A stretch of DNA of 64,000 nt, from NCBI RefSeq assembly GCF_018873765.1, contig NC_057924.1, positions 5,642,001 through 5,706,000 on the forward strand, given 5' to 3'. The stretch is from Telopea speciosissima (Eukaryota > Streptophyta > Magnoliopsida > Proteales > Proteaceae). Of the stretch, positions 12,636 to 24,031 are shown piece by piece. Both the position numbers and the translations under genes were made by a program. The notes beneath the pieces were generated by a model, which was given only the letters and a program-made list of their open reading frames with translations, searched no databases and was not told the origin of the DNA. Each line of letters begins with the position of its first letter. The stretch's first letter is position 1.

Positions 12636-15600
12636 ATGGAGAGTGCTGGAGGTAGTTCAGTTCTACGGAATCGTAGGTTGGAGAGCTGCTTCAATGCAAG
12701 TTCCCTTTCCAATGTCGGAGAATCATCGAAAGTTAAGCGGAGAGAAGCAGGGATACCGAAACAGAAGACCGATGTCTTTGTGGACGACAACAGTTGGATC
12801 GCTATTGTGATATCCTGTATAAAGATTGTTATCTGTTTCGTGACGATGATGTTCACGACCTTTGTGTGGGCCCTGATCATGCTTGTGCTGCTACCATGGC
12901 CTTATGCGAGGATTAGGCAGGGAAATGTTTATGGTCATGTGACTGGAAGGTTATTGGTAAATTTCCTCTTTGCCGAAGTCTCCTCTTTCTGTTTTTAGAA
13001 TTTCGAATTTTGCAACCCATGTTTCCTTTCACCCCACTTTTTTTTTCTGAAGCTTGCACATTCTTCTGATTCCTAGTACATGCCTCAGTTTTCTGAATCA
13101 AACTTCTCTGTTTGTCTTGTTGCAGTAAAAATTATTGGTTTTTCTTATTTCAACTGATGTTTTTGCTTTTAATTAGCTTCTTGTTTGGTAGCTGAAATAG
13201 TAAGCTTCTGATATTAGGTTTAAATTATGGTTTTCCTTTCCTTTTCCGTACTCTCTACAGAACGGTTGAAACAGTGTCTGTTTATGAATGTGGATTTCTT
13301 AAATATCTTACACTTCAAGTATTGAGGCCATCGCCCAGAATGCAGAATCTACACCATTACACAGACGAAATCATGAGACAAAAATTTGTGAAAATGTAGA
13401 CACTGAAGGAGGAAATGGGTTCCCTATTCATCCCTCAAATTTCATGCAATATTGCTTCATACTGTGATCAGTTTAAGAGTGGTCAATGTGAAATAGTAAC
13501 ACCCACACTTCCAGCAATCACTGAAGTAGATTGTGAGCCTACAGCTGCTGCCCAGATACAGCAAATCTGTCTACCCATGGATGGGCTGGAGGCTTCCTGT
13601 ATTTGATTAATGATAAAGGTTAGCATATATGAATCTCTGCATTGCTGGCCTTTGTGCCTTCACCAAAGAACTGAAGATCCTCAACTAATATTTGTGGATT
13701 ATTTAGTGAACATTCTTCATGGCAATGAGGATTTAATCCATATCATATTCAGCCTTTAGTGGCAAAGAATAACCTATAGTCTACATGGGATTCCCATGTC
13801 AAAACTATCAATCTTGTACATGAAACACTTAACCTGCTTGAAATTTATCACCCAATTGAATACTACAGGATAGTAGAGTATCTTGGCCTGTGGGGAGATC
13901 GTGCAGTCTTATTCTGATTCAGAATCAGTAAGTGATCTGAATACAATATGGCAGTTCTTACCTGCTAATATTCCAGGGTTGGTGTGCAATTTGAATTTTT
14001 CTCGAAAAAGCACACATGTAAGGCTGCGTACATTTGCCCCTCCCAGACCCTGCAGTAGTGGGAGCCTTGTGCACTGGGACTCTCTTTTAGTGAATGTAGA
14101 ATACATCTAGGGATTAAATAAAGCTAATTTAAGAAACTTTGTGGAACTCTTTAGCTGTTTATATTGTGCCAACTCACTCTATCTTTAACAATAAAAACAC
14201 CAGGTATATTTAGAGGTTGATGGGGTAGATCAGATAAAAATCGAAGTTGAATCATTGTATACAATTGGATCTAGACATAGTTACTGGGGTGAGAAGCAGA
14301 AGCAAGAACTGATGCCAGAGTGAGTAGTGATAGCTTCCCTGTCCTGTACCAAGCTTCCTGCATGCAACTAAGTTTAAGGATCCATTTGAAGATCAGAAAA
14401 CGTGCATATTGTGGGGTATAATCAGTAACACTAAATTAAGTGTAAAGCATATAACTAATTGCAGGAGAGCTGACAAAAATATATAGGGTATCACATAATG
14501 AAGTGCTTGAATGGGGAATCCAAGAAGTTTTAAAGAAAAGGGGAAAAAAATGTACTAAGGATCACTAGGATCAATGTAATGCCACTTCAAAGGTATAGAG
14601 ATACAACACTTAGGGAAACAAATCATTCTCATGGTGAAGATAAGAGCAGATTGTCAGGGAACTCAATCATGCTTATGGTGAAGGTCAATAGAAGTTCATG
14701 AATGGCCATGAAACAAAGGACAAAGACAAACGACACCTGACTAACTGTGCCTTGAGCCAACTATGTTGTGTTCTTGAGGGACACAGTACACCATAAGTAC
14801 AAAGGGCAGACTATAGAAGAGCCAAAAGGAGGCAATAACTAAAGGACTATGGGAGGCAAATTATATATAGTGAAGGTAGAGTGCTGAAGGCCTTGGTCAC
14901 AGGCCTACACATTTCCTTAAATATTCACTTTCAAACCTATAACATAATTCCATTAAGGACTCTACAGGGGATCCATTGTGCATTTTCTAGATGATTGATT
15001 TAGGAAAGCTGACAAACCAAACTTGTATCATAATTTGAAAATTATAATGGAATTAGATGGGGAATCTTTTTTTTTTTTTTGATAAGTAATAGGGACTTTC
15101 AATTGGTGTCTATTATGTTTCAATAGTATACTTGAGTGTTGCCTATCCTAGTCAAGTCTTGAGAGTGGCCACTTTGAGCAAAAGATCTTGCATTGGGCTA
15201 TCAACTCCAGCCTCACCAATGCCTATACTTCCCTTCATAGAAAGCATATTGTTTCTACGTAATTTATGTCCTGAATAACTTCCTGGGAATTATTCTTTGT
15301 GCATTTGTCAGTTGATGATTCTTGACTGGAATGGTGATTGCAGATGTGGATTTTGGGAAATCCAATAAAGATAGAAGGTGCCGAATTCTCCAAAACAAGG
15401 GCTATTTATATCAGTAACCATGCATCTCCTCTAGATGTTTTTCTTGTAATGTGGTTGACTCCAACGGGCACTGTTGGCATTGCCAAAAAAGAGGTACGGG
15501 TGGCACACATTTACTGTAGCAATGGCAGGCTTCCTGAAAAATTAAATTTCGGATATATGTAGAGAAATATATTGGTTCTGAGAATCATCAAGGTTGGTAG

Positions 15601-16887
15601 TGCCTTTACTCCCATATGCATCAATGTTGAATTTTCAATTTATGGCAGCTCATGGATGAGCTGTAGAGTCCTTATTTCCATCTGGTCAAGTTTTCGTTCT
15701 ATATTTTACGGGACAAATGAATTTGCACTATTATCTAAGAAGCAACCCACTATGATCAAATAACTCAGATCAATGTCTATGATTTAAATTGGCAGTGAAG
15801 GCACTTCCGAACCCAAGGTATCTGGTTTTAATAGATGTTCACTCTGTGGGAAAGTTCAAACTCCTTTTGACTTGCATAAATGCCCCAAAAGGATGGAAGC
15901 AACATCCATAAGGGAATTTAACAAGGAAAGTCAAGAGAAAGTTTCTCTTTGTGCAGATCGTATGGTACCCCCTGTTTGGACAGTTATATGTGTTAGCAAA
16001 CCATCTTCGTATAGATCGTTCCAACCCAAGTTCAGCCATTGAGTCAATGAAACAGGTACTACTTTTCTTTCTCTAAAATCTCTTCAACTTCTATTTTGGC
16101 CATATTTCGTACTCTGACTTCTGCTAAGCTTAGGCTGCTCGTGCAATTGTTGAGAACAATCTATCATTGATCATTTTTCCCGAGGGAACCCGATCCAAAA
16201 ATGGAAGATTGCTTCCATTTAAGAAGGTAATGAGTACAAGATGTCTACTTTCCTTTCCCCTCCCTCCCCCCCAATTCTATTTTTCTTCTATTATTCTGTG
16301 TATTGCAGATCATCCAGATAGTATGAAAAATTAGAGCACAATTCTTGAAGTTGAACGACCCAGGTGATGATAATAAAATGGATCTAAATGGGTCTTAACT
16401 GGATCTCCTAGCCTGGAAGTTATGGTCTTAACTATCGTATCCATGGCATTGGTTAGTATAACCTATCAAATGGTGTATACACCCCCCCGAAGTTACATTA
16501 CTTATGAAGCATCCCTAGTTTATTTTGTTTCTGGTCTCAGATTTGAGATTTCTCATTATCTTGTCTTATTCTTTTTCTTCATTTCATTCCCAGTTTATTT
16601 ATATTTTTCTTTTATTTGTTCACATGGCATTGCAATCTCGGCTCCCTATTGTTCCGATGGTTCTGACAGGGACACACCTAGCATGGAGAAAAAACAGTTT
16701 ACATGTTAAGCCAGCACCTCTAACTGTAAAGTTTCTTCCTCCGATAAGAACTGAAGATTGGATAACCGACAAGATTGATGACTACATTAAAATGGTACAT
16801 GACATCTATGTCAAACACCTTCCAGAGGCCCAAAGACCTCTGGTATCTGAAGAGGAAGATAGTGTAAGAGATCAAACTGGCAACTAA
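12636..16887 (+). CDS. 1-acyl-sn-glycerol-3-phosphate acyltransferase (class B LPAAT)
   Basis: The enzyme acylates lysophosphatidic acid to phosphatidic acid in the ER, a step of phospholipid and triacylglycerol synthesis. Exons in phase 0: 12636-12956, 15344-15493, 15957-16055, 16134-16226 and about 16594-16887, giving about 318 aa; the coconut/Limnanthes class has about 308. Residues 50-80 form a membrane segment (SWIAIVISCIKIVICFV). The catalytic NHX4D box is NHASPLD, early in exon 2. WYPLFGQLYVLANHLRIDRS spans exon 3, the FPEGTRSKNGRLLPFKK block closes exon 4, and exon 5 has FVHMALQSRLPIVPM and LTGTHLAWR. Oddity: in this family FKK is followed directly by GFVH, yet here the codon before FVH is TTA and no AG stands at that position. 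The nearest in-frame acceptor is 27 nt upstream and would add FIYIFLL. Use of that acceptor, or damage to the gene, are both possible. The 2.4-kb first intron holds a SINE piece. Confidence 0.88.
14020..14080 (-). mobile_element. Au SINE 5' fragment in LPAT intron 1
   Basis: AAGGCTGCGTACATTTGCCC, then CCCAGACCCTGCAGTAGTGG and GAGCCTTGTGCACTGGG, is the reverse complement of the first third of the Au SINE seen complete at 2425. No target duplication was found; it is a truncated copy. Confidence 0.7.
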
Positions 16888-17154
16888 GGTACCTTGAGTC
16901 TGTTTTGCTTTCCACAGAAGACCCTTGTTAAAAAATACTAAAATGATTGCAATTGAAAGCTTTCAATGAGTAATTGATAACTCATCTCATAACTTAATAG
17001 GAAAGATGAAAAAGGGCTAATGGATAGAGCAAAATTTCTTGGTACTTAATCTGGGTATCAGTTTTATGTTATTCGATTATGTTATTATGCGATCGGCCAC
17101 CATGGACCCTTGATTCCTTGATTTCGTAAATCCAAAAAAAACAAGTCCTTGATT

Positions 17155-17320
17155 TCATATAGATTTTCTTTTTTTCTTTTTTTTTTTTTTGGGTGGCGGG
17201 GGGGGGGGGGGGGGAGGGCGGCGGTTAGGTTGGCGTAGGCCCAAGGAGAGTAAAACTCATGACCTCATAATTGTGAGAGGTGTTGGTCGTTGCCAACTGA
17301 GCTTCCTTGTGTAGATTGAG
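17155..17320 (-). mobile_element. tRNA-derived SINE with poly-A tail (T-run on + strand)
   Basis: Read on the minus strand, an A-box-like AGCTCAGTTGGC is followed by a B-box-like GAGGTCATGAGTTTTA, then a C-run (17 bases) and an A-rich tail. This is the order of a tRNA-derived SINE, and the layout resembles the element at 22595-22820. A convincing target duplication was not found. It lies 3' of the LPAT gene. Confidence 0.6.
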
Positions 17321-17811
17321 GATGAATTGCATTGACCTTTATGTTTCTTTTGTTTTTTGTATTATTAGTGTGGGTGAATCTATTGGCTGATATCATACAT
17401 TTGGTTATACAAATTATGGTCTTAGATTTTGCAGATTTTTTTTTTTTTTTTTTGAAGTTTAGGTTTGGATTTCAGGGTGACATTGTAATTGGAATCTCGA
17501 TGATTTCATGTTGTTAAACTTTTTTACTATGGATTTTTTTTTAGAAATTTTAGAATCTTTTGGATTCTAAAAATTAGGAAAATATTTTTTTCCTATTTCC
17601 AACTTATTTTGAGCTTCAGATTTTTTTTGAATTCAATTTTAAAATTTTGGTCTGAAATTTTGTTTTATTGAAATACTCAAGATATTGATATTGAATTGTG
17701 AATTTCCAGCGAATTCTCATTTCAGTCACAAGGATAAAATATAATTTTTTTAAAGCTTGGAAAATAAATTTTCCATAGAGGTTATTATCTATTGTTGTGT
17801 ACATTGATTAA

Positions 17812-18430
17812 TTATGCTTAATGGATTGATCCATTGGTTGAACAGGTGAAGAACCCCACAGCCCCCATTGAACATAAAGCTAGCACCTCCAAAATTAGTG
17901 AAGATCAACTATTCTTCTTTTGTCAAAGGGGAATTTACAGCAAAGCCCATGATTTCTGGGTTTTTGTATGGATATGTCTTCGAATAGCTTAGTGATGAGT
18001 TTGGTGCCAAAGTAAACCAGCTCATGAACTTGAAGCGTGAGGGATCAGTTGGTTGAGAATGATTATGGCCGAAGAGTTTCCATAATTGAAAGATTTTCAC
18101 CTTGGAGAAGAACATATACTGCTTTATAGTGTCAATTAGATATGTAAAGAATAAAACAAAAGTAATTGCAGATATGGCTATTTGTAACTTGAGCTGTTTA
18201 AGAATGGTATGAAATAATGTAAAATTATTTGAGCACTGCCTGGTACTGGAAAATTAAGCATAGTTTTTCCTGTATTGTTGAGGAGAGTGTAGCATGTAAC
18301 CTTGATTTAGCTTAGAACTAGATGGATTTGTACAATTTAAAAAAACCTGTATGCTATACCCTCTCAAAGTAACCCTGAATATGAGGTTATTGTATACCTT
18401 TTACCTTCTATTAATAATATGCTAGAATAG
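17812..18430 (+). pseudogene. Decayed copy of the SUFB terminal exon and 3' flank
   Basis: 17846-18056 repeats SUFB exon 2: [20 protein letters not shown] matches the start, and DEFGAKVNQLMNLKREGSVG plus a stop matches the end. The middle has lost about 20 bp and the frame is broken. The intron end before the exon (GGTTGAACAGGTGAAG) and the 3' flank down to about 18430 also match the source at 3363-4150, apart from a deletion, so this is a genomic duplication and not a retrocopy. It lies about 1 kb after the LPAT stop codon, in the same orientation as SUFB. Confidence 0.9.
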
Positions 18431-18523
18431 TTAAATGATGAGTCAAATTATTTCTGTGTAATAATCAATCTTAATTTGTTAAATCAAATTTTTTCAAAGA
18501 TACAACCTTAGTTGGCCATGTTT

Positions 18524-21500
18524 CAAAAGCTCTAACAATCATATTGTTTTACAACTTTACATCCCTAATCATAAGATCTATAAGTGCCTCCATTTGTCAC
18601 ATTAATAAGTGCCCCTTTTTTTCAAGGCACCATTCAATTTGATGCGATGGACATAGATTGTCTAACAAATTATTTATTCATTGGTCCAAAGAGGTGATAA
18701 AATAATGTTTGATTTGCCCTTCTCTAAAGAAATTTTTATAAAGCTTGATGTAGCAGACACGATATGGAAGTGACCTACTGATCTTTGTGACCACTCAATA
18801 TCGGATGATCATGACCATCTGATCCATCCTATCATGGATTTAATTCCATGGGTAGGCCGAAAATGGGTTCCTCTAGGCCAGGAAATAGTTACAGTCCGCA
18901 ACTTACATCCCAGTTCCAAACTTTTATTTTGATTTCTAATAAACTCCGACCATTCAGCCACAAAATACATAGTTGGAGTTGCTTTCAGGCATGGGATCAA
19001 TCCTCCAAACCCCAAACTGATTCCATTTGAATCAATTAAGTTTCCATATTCTTTTCACTCACAAAAATACCCTAAAACAGAACATCCTAGAAGAAACTTT
19101 GCTCGGCAAATGGATCATGGGTTGTTATTGTTGGAAACTTGTGTGACAGTTTTTCGTGGTACTCTATAGGTTTTTAGATGATATGCAAGGGATGTGGCAG
19201 CCCCGGCAAAGATAGACGGTCAGTTTGTAGTGTAGACAGATCAATTTGGTGCAAACAGGTTTAACATTATTATAGATGTTTCCAGATAGAGTTGATAGAT
19301 TTTGAAAGCTTTGACAGGCTTATTACATGTTTATAAATTATTTGGCAGAAGACCAAAGCAATAGGTGAAGGCCCCATACAATTAAAGTTGGAATTTCATA
19401 GGTCAATGCATTGACAGCCACTTTGGTGCAAATTTTAAAAGGTTTAATGAAAAAATTGGGCAATGTAATATTCACGAGAAATGTAGTTCGTTGAGTCTTA
19501 GTTCCAAGGCAACTTGTTTCACATCATTCTGATCTCGGGCGGAAGAGTTATGGCAATCTCCGTACGACTGCGCAAAAAATGAGTAAATTGAGAGAGTGTG
19601 AAGGAGTTTAAGATAGCTATTGGAAGTTTTTCGTGCAAAAGGATGTTTATTAAAGTGTCTCACAGCGTTCTGAACATTTTTTATTTCAGGGAAAATCTCA
19701 AAATTCGAGGTAAAACCTCGTGCAACATGATAGATTCTATTTCGTGCAGTCTGGTAGCCTGGGAGATCCTTTTAAGGTGTCTCTGTCATACAGTATCAAA
19801 CTGTGGATGGTCCAGATTGAACGATTCCGTTTGAACGGATTCTGTGAAGATAAAAAGGTTGGGGACGGTGTAGATACCAGCGATTGTTTTCCTATTGGTT
19901 CTGCACATCGAGCCTTTGTATGCCGTAGAGCACTTTATGATCCCTCTGATACGGTATGTCGAAGGGGCAATATTTCTCTCTTAAAGATTCTATTTTTACT
20001 ACATCTATTAACCACCATATTAGGAGTCTGATCTTACGTCTGAGAGTAAACAGAACCACATAACCTTTCGTAGTCCCTGATCCTATGATGCTGAGGCGTA
20101 CTTTAATCCATATAAGATTCTTATCTATACGTTCTGGTTTACCCCGCATTTACCTGACCCGATCTTGAAGATCTGACAGCCCTTATTGAACCCACATTTG
20201 AATATGCCGATCGGACGACCTAGAATGCATCCGACCTTCCTTGTGACGCACGGTAATGCACGTCGTCCCTCGTGAGTGATGTGATGTCACGAAATCATTA
20301 GAAAATTTACAGAAATACCCCTGGTTCGCCGGGTTTCACTAAAACTAGGATATCTCACTCGTTTTAACTCCGTTTTGTGATCCGGGAATTGCTGTGCACT
20401 CAAAAAAACGAAAGGAACGTCTATGTGAAGAGAAAAACGTATAAAAATGTACATACAACATGGATTTCACAGAGAATATTTCAATGACGATTGCTCGATC
20501 CACGTGCACATGGAGGAGTGTGCAACATACTGATTTACCTCCAGAGACGCTGCTGAGTTTGGGAACACCCAGGAAGAGGTATTTCAGATCTGAGAAACCC
20601 TATTCCAAGGTTTTGAAAGGTTTTAGCTGTTGGACACGGTTGTTTTGATCATCGTGGCACATATAGTTTGATTCCTACGCATTGGATACTGCACCACACT
20701 TTTTTTTCCCGATAAAATGTAGTGCGCCACACTCGAGTGGATAAAAGTTCTAACAAAAGTTGCCATGAAATACGGTGCAAAGTTCAATAAAGATCACAAG
20801 AGGGATCATGGGAGTCTTAAGTTCCATAGAGATCACAAGAAAGGGCATGGAAGTATGTGTTGTTCTCTTATGATTGTCAAAAACAGCCCAAAATTTTCAA
20901 AATCATTACGTTGGTTCATTGGTCCTCTTTACTATGAGTATGTAGTGGCTAATAGATGGAATACAAATAGAATCTTTAAGATAGAAATATTGCACCTGCG
21001 ACATACTGTATCAGTCGGATCATACAGTGCTATACGACGTACCAAGGGTCGATGTGCCGAACCAATGGGAAAAATTTTGATGGTATCTACACCGTCCCCA
21101 ACCTTAGTATCTTCACAGAATCTGTTCAAACGAAATCATACCATCTTGGCCATCCTTATATTGATACGGTACGATAGAAACACCTTAATAGGATCCTCCT
21201 GGCCTACCAGATTGCACGAAATAGAATCTATCATTTTCATGAGGTTTTACCTCGAATTTTGGGATTTTCCTAGAAATAAAAAATGTTCAGGTGGATGTGA
21301 GATATTTTAATAGACATCTATTTGCAGGAAAACTTTTAGTAGCTACCTTAAACTCGTTCACATTCTCCCAATTTACTCAATTTCTGTGCAGTCATACAAA
21401 GATTGCCATAACTCCTCCGTCCTAGATCAGAATGACGTGAAACAAGTTGCGGTGGATCTAAGACAGTAAGACTCCACGAAATACATTTCTTATAAAGATT

Positions 21501-22467
21501 ACTTTGCCCAGTTTTTCAATTAAACCTTCTAAAATTTGCACCAAAGTGGCTGCCAATGCATTGACCTATGAAATTCCAACTTTAACTGTATGGGGCCTTC
21601 ACCTATTGCTTCGGTCTTCTGCCAAACATTTTATAAACATGCAATAAGTCTGCCAAAGCTTCCAAAATCTATTAACTTTGTTTGGAAATATCCGTAACAC
21701 TATTAAACCTTGTTCGTGCCAAATTGATCTGTCTGCAACTGTGAACTCATTGTCTATCACTGCCAAAGCTGCTACATCCCTTGCATATCATCTAAAAACC
21801 TTTAAAGTACCACCAAAAACTGCCACACAAGTTGCCAACAATGACAACCCATGATCCTACCCAACAAAGTTACTTCTAGGATGTTCTGTTTTGTGGTATT
21901 TTTGTGAGTGAAAAGAATCTGGAAAACTTAATTGATTCAAATGGAATCAATTTGGGATTTGGAGGATTGATCCATGCCTGAAAGAAACTCCGACTGTATA
22001 TTTTGAGGCTGAATGGTCGGAGTTTCTTAGAGATCATTAAAGTTTAGAACTGGGCAGTAAGTTGCGGACTGAAACTAGTTCCTGGCCTAGAGGTACCCAA
22101 TTTTGGCCTACCCATAGAATTAAATCCATTTTAGGATGGATCAGAGATGGTCACGATCATCTCATATTGACTGGTCACAAAGATCACTTTCATATTGTGT
22201 CTGATCCATCTAGCTTCATAAAAATTTCTTTACTTTAGAGAAGAGCAAATCACACATTACTTTATCACCTCTTTGGACCTATTAATAAATAATTTGTTAG
22301 ACAGGATATGATCAAACACTCAAACTGGTTCAATCTATATCCAACGCATCAAATTGAATGGTGCCTTAGAAAAAAGGGCACTTATGAATCTGACAAGTGG
22401 AGGCACTTATAGATCTTATGATTAGGGATGTAAAGTTGTAAAACAATATGATTCTTAGAACTTTTCC
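18524..22467. repeat. Large inverted repeat, two arms of about 1.5 kb around a 0.9-kb spacer
   Basis: The left arm (about 18524-20025) and the right arm (about 20936-22467) are reverse complements along their length with scattered substitutions and small indels. Matching pairs include TTTTACAACTTTACATCCCT near 18548 with AGGGATGTAAAGTTGTAAAA near 22430, and GGTCAATGCATTGACAGCCA near 19401 with its reverse near 21558. Peptides such as KVGDGVDT and ALYDPSDTVCRRGNIS appear on the + strand in the left arm and on the minus strand in the right arm, but neither is a known protein. The spacer (20026-20935) has no recognised gene. It may be two LTR-like copies in opposite orientation or a foldback element; transcription through it would give a long hairpin RNA. 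Confidence 0.85.
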
Positions 22468-22580
22468 ATTAAGGACAACAATATTTCATTTCATGAACTA
22501 TGGCAAACAAAATAACCCCATTAGAGTTTTTCTATTAGTTTTGCAACCATCATGAATTTAGAATGAGTTCTTTCTTGCAT

Positions 22581-22834
22581 GAGCCTGTATATTCGCAAAC
22601 AACCGTTAGCTCGGTTGATTGGAGGCATTGCAAGTTGAGTGCATGCCTCCCAGGAGGTCAAGAGATCGACTTTCCTAGATTGCATATTGTGCCAAAAAAG
22701 CACTCCTCTCCCCCCCCCCCCCCCTTAGTTTTAGATTTTGGGCTTGTCTTAGTCTTCCCCCTTAGCTTGTAGTTGGCCTGTGGGCCCTTGAGTAGGATAG
22801 ACAAAAAAAAAAAAAAAAAAGAGCCTGTATATTC
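22581..22834 (+). mobile_element. tRNA-derived SINE with poly-A tail and 14-bp target duplication
   Basis: The body 22595-22820 opens with an A-box-like TTAGCTCGGTTGATTGG and a B-box-like GGTCAAGAGATCGACT, as in a Pol III promoter of tRNA origin. It continues with an unrelated body containing a C-run at about 22708-22724 and ends in 18 A. Perfect direct repeats GAGCCTGTATATTC flank it at 22581-22594 and 22821-22834. I do not recognise the family. Confidence 0.85.
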
Positions 22835-23167
22835 TGATGGCATTGTTTCAATGTATATTGATTCAATTACTGATTGAACAATAGTTTCTATACATGTGTG
22901 GTGGATATATGTAGAACATAGGAGGAGATTGTAAGGGTATTTATGTAATATCCCTTCATATGTTCTAATATAATCCTACTTGTATTAATACTCAGGCTGT
23001 GAGGGGCAATCTAGTAATTAACCCATCTGAGCTAAACCCTAGTTTCCTATAAATACTAGCTGAAGGCAGCAGTCTGGGTATTCCAAACTAGATACTCAGG
23101 GTGTAATGCTTTAAGCAACCTTGTGCTTAAATCCTAAACCCTAACAAATATTCTGATGGCATTGTTT
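22829..23167 (+). mobile_element. LTR-like insertion flanked by 20-bp direct repeats
   Basis: ATATTCTGATGGCATTGTTT occurs at 22829-22848 and again at 23148-23167. Between them is about 299 bp containing a purine tract (GGAGGAGAT) directly before TGTAAGGGTATTTATG at 22930, a TATAAATA at 23048-23055, and an end CCCTAACA at 23146. That is the look of a polypurine tract followed by a short LTR of about 217 bp. The 20-bp flanks are too long for an integrase-made duplication, so insertion by a LINE-type mechanism is possible. Confidence 0.6.
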
Positions 23168-23439
23168 GTAATTGTGACAAAAAAATGTTTCTGAAAGCAA
23201 TTTTTGTTTAAAAGGCTGAAGTAGGAAATAATTAGTTAATTACTTGACAAGGTCAAATTTCCACCATCCAGACTATTTTGTTATAGGAAAAAGGCGAGCA
23301 CGTGACCGCGGTGTACACGTCCCCTCGCAGGTTCTCTCTCTCTCTCTTCTTTCTCCTCATTTTAATGAGTTGGGTTCCCTTTATGTGAATCAATACCCTA
23401 TTAATATTGAAACTCCTCTCCCCCTATAGACGTGTATGA

Positions 23440-23720
23440 TAAGGGTTATAAAACATACATAGTATCGAGTATTGTATCATTCACTATCAATATCGATATT
23501 GATATTGGTACAGATCGATTGTATTGAGCCGTATCGAATCAATTCAGATAAAAAGTCCATTTTTAGATAAAAACCAATATTTGGCTGATACAACCAATCC
23601 ATATTGGTACTTGTATCAGTATTGGTCTCTAGTGATATTACTATGTGTCGGCCAATACAGCCAAAACGATACTTGTACCTAGAGCCATGGTGTATGATAC
23701 CAATATAAGGGGGCAATGTG
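23440..23720. repeat. Repeat rich in CGATAC/GATATTG words
   Basis: Words such as ATCGATATTGATATTGGTA, CCGTATCGAATC and GATACTTGTAC recur in both orientations, as also at 27975-28190, 33230-33430, 34975-35140 and 59249-59496. This is a dispersed non-coding family, probably non-autonomous DNA elements; the ends are not clear here. Confidence 0.4.
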
Positions 23721-24031
23721 TCAATCCCTCTCCCTATTTTTCGAGTGAAATATAAAATATATTAATCCCCAAAGAAAGGGAAGAACAAAAAAAAAAAAAA
23801 AAAACACAAAGCAAAAAGGTCTCCACGAGGCACTAGGTCTCGTACAAACAAAGAGAAAAACAATAATAACAAAGCATCAACATTAGGAGTGTTGAGAGAA
23901 TGAAAACCGGATCGTCCCAATAGGAGCAATAATGAGCTCACACTACATTCTTCTAAGGAGCATCAAATTTTCCAATTGATTGAGCGAAGAAAATAAAGAG
24001 AAAACCTAATACAATGACTCTCCTTCCTATG

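Noticed and set aside
17240-17320. Possible minus-strand tRNA gene
   Set aside because: The A- and B-box words are present, but the remainder does not fold as a tRNA and runs into a C-run and A-tail.
20765-21310. 181-aa plus-strand frame in the inverted repeat
   Set aside because: It lies in the spacer and right arm, has no family motif, and similar frames appear on the opposite strand of the left arm. It is better explained by the repeat.
22595-22680. Possible tRNA gene (A- and B-box-like motifs)
   Set aside because: No complete cloverleaf or acceptor stem can be drawn; the flanking duplication and poly-A tail show a SINE.
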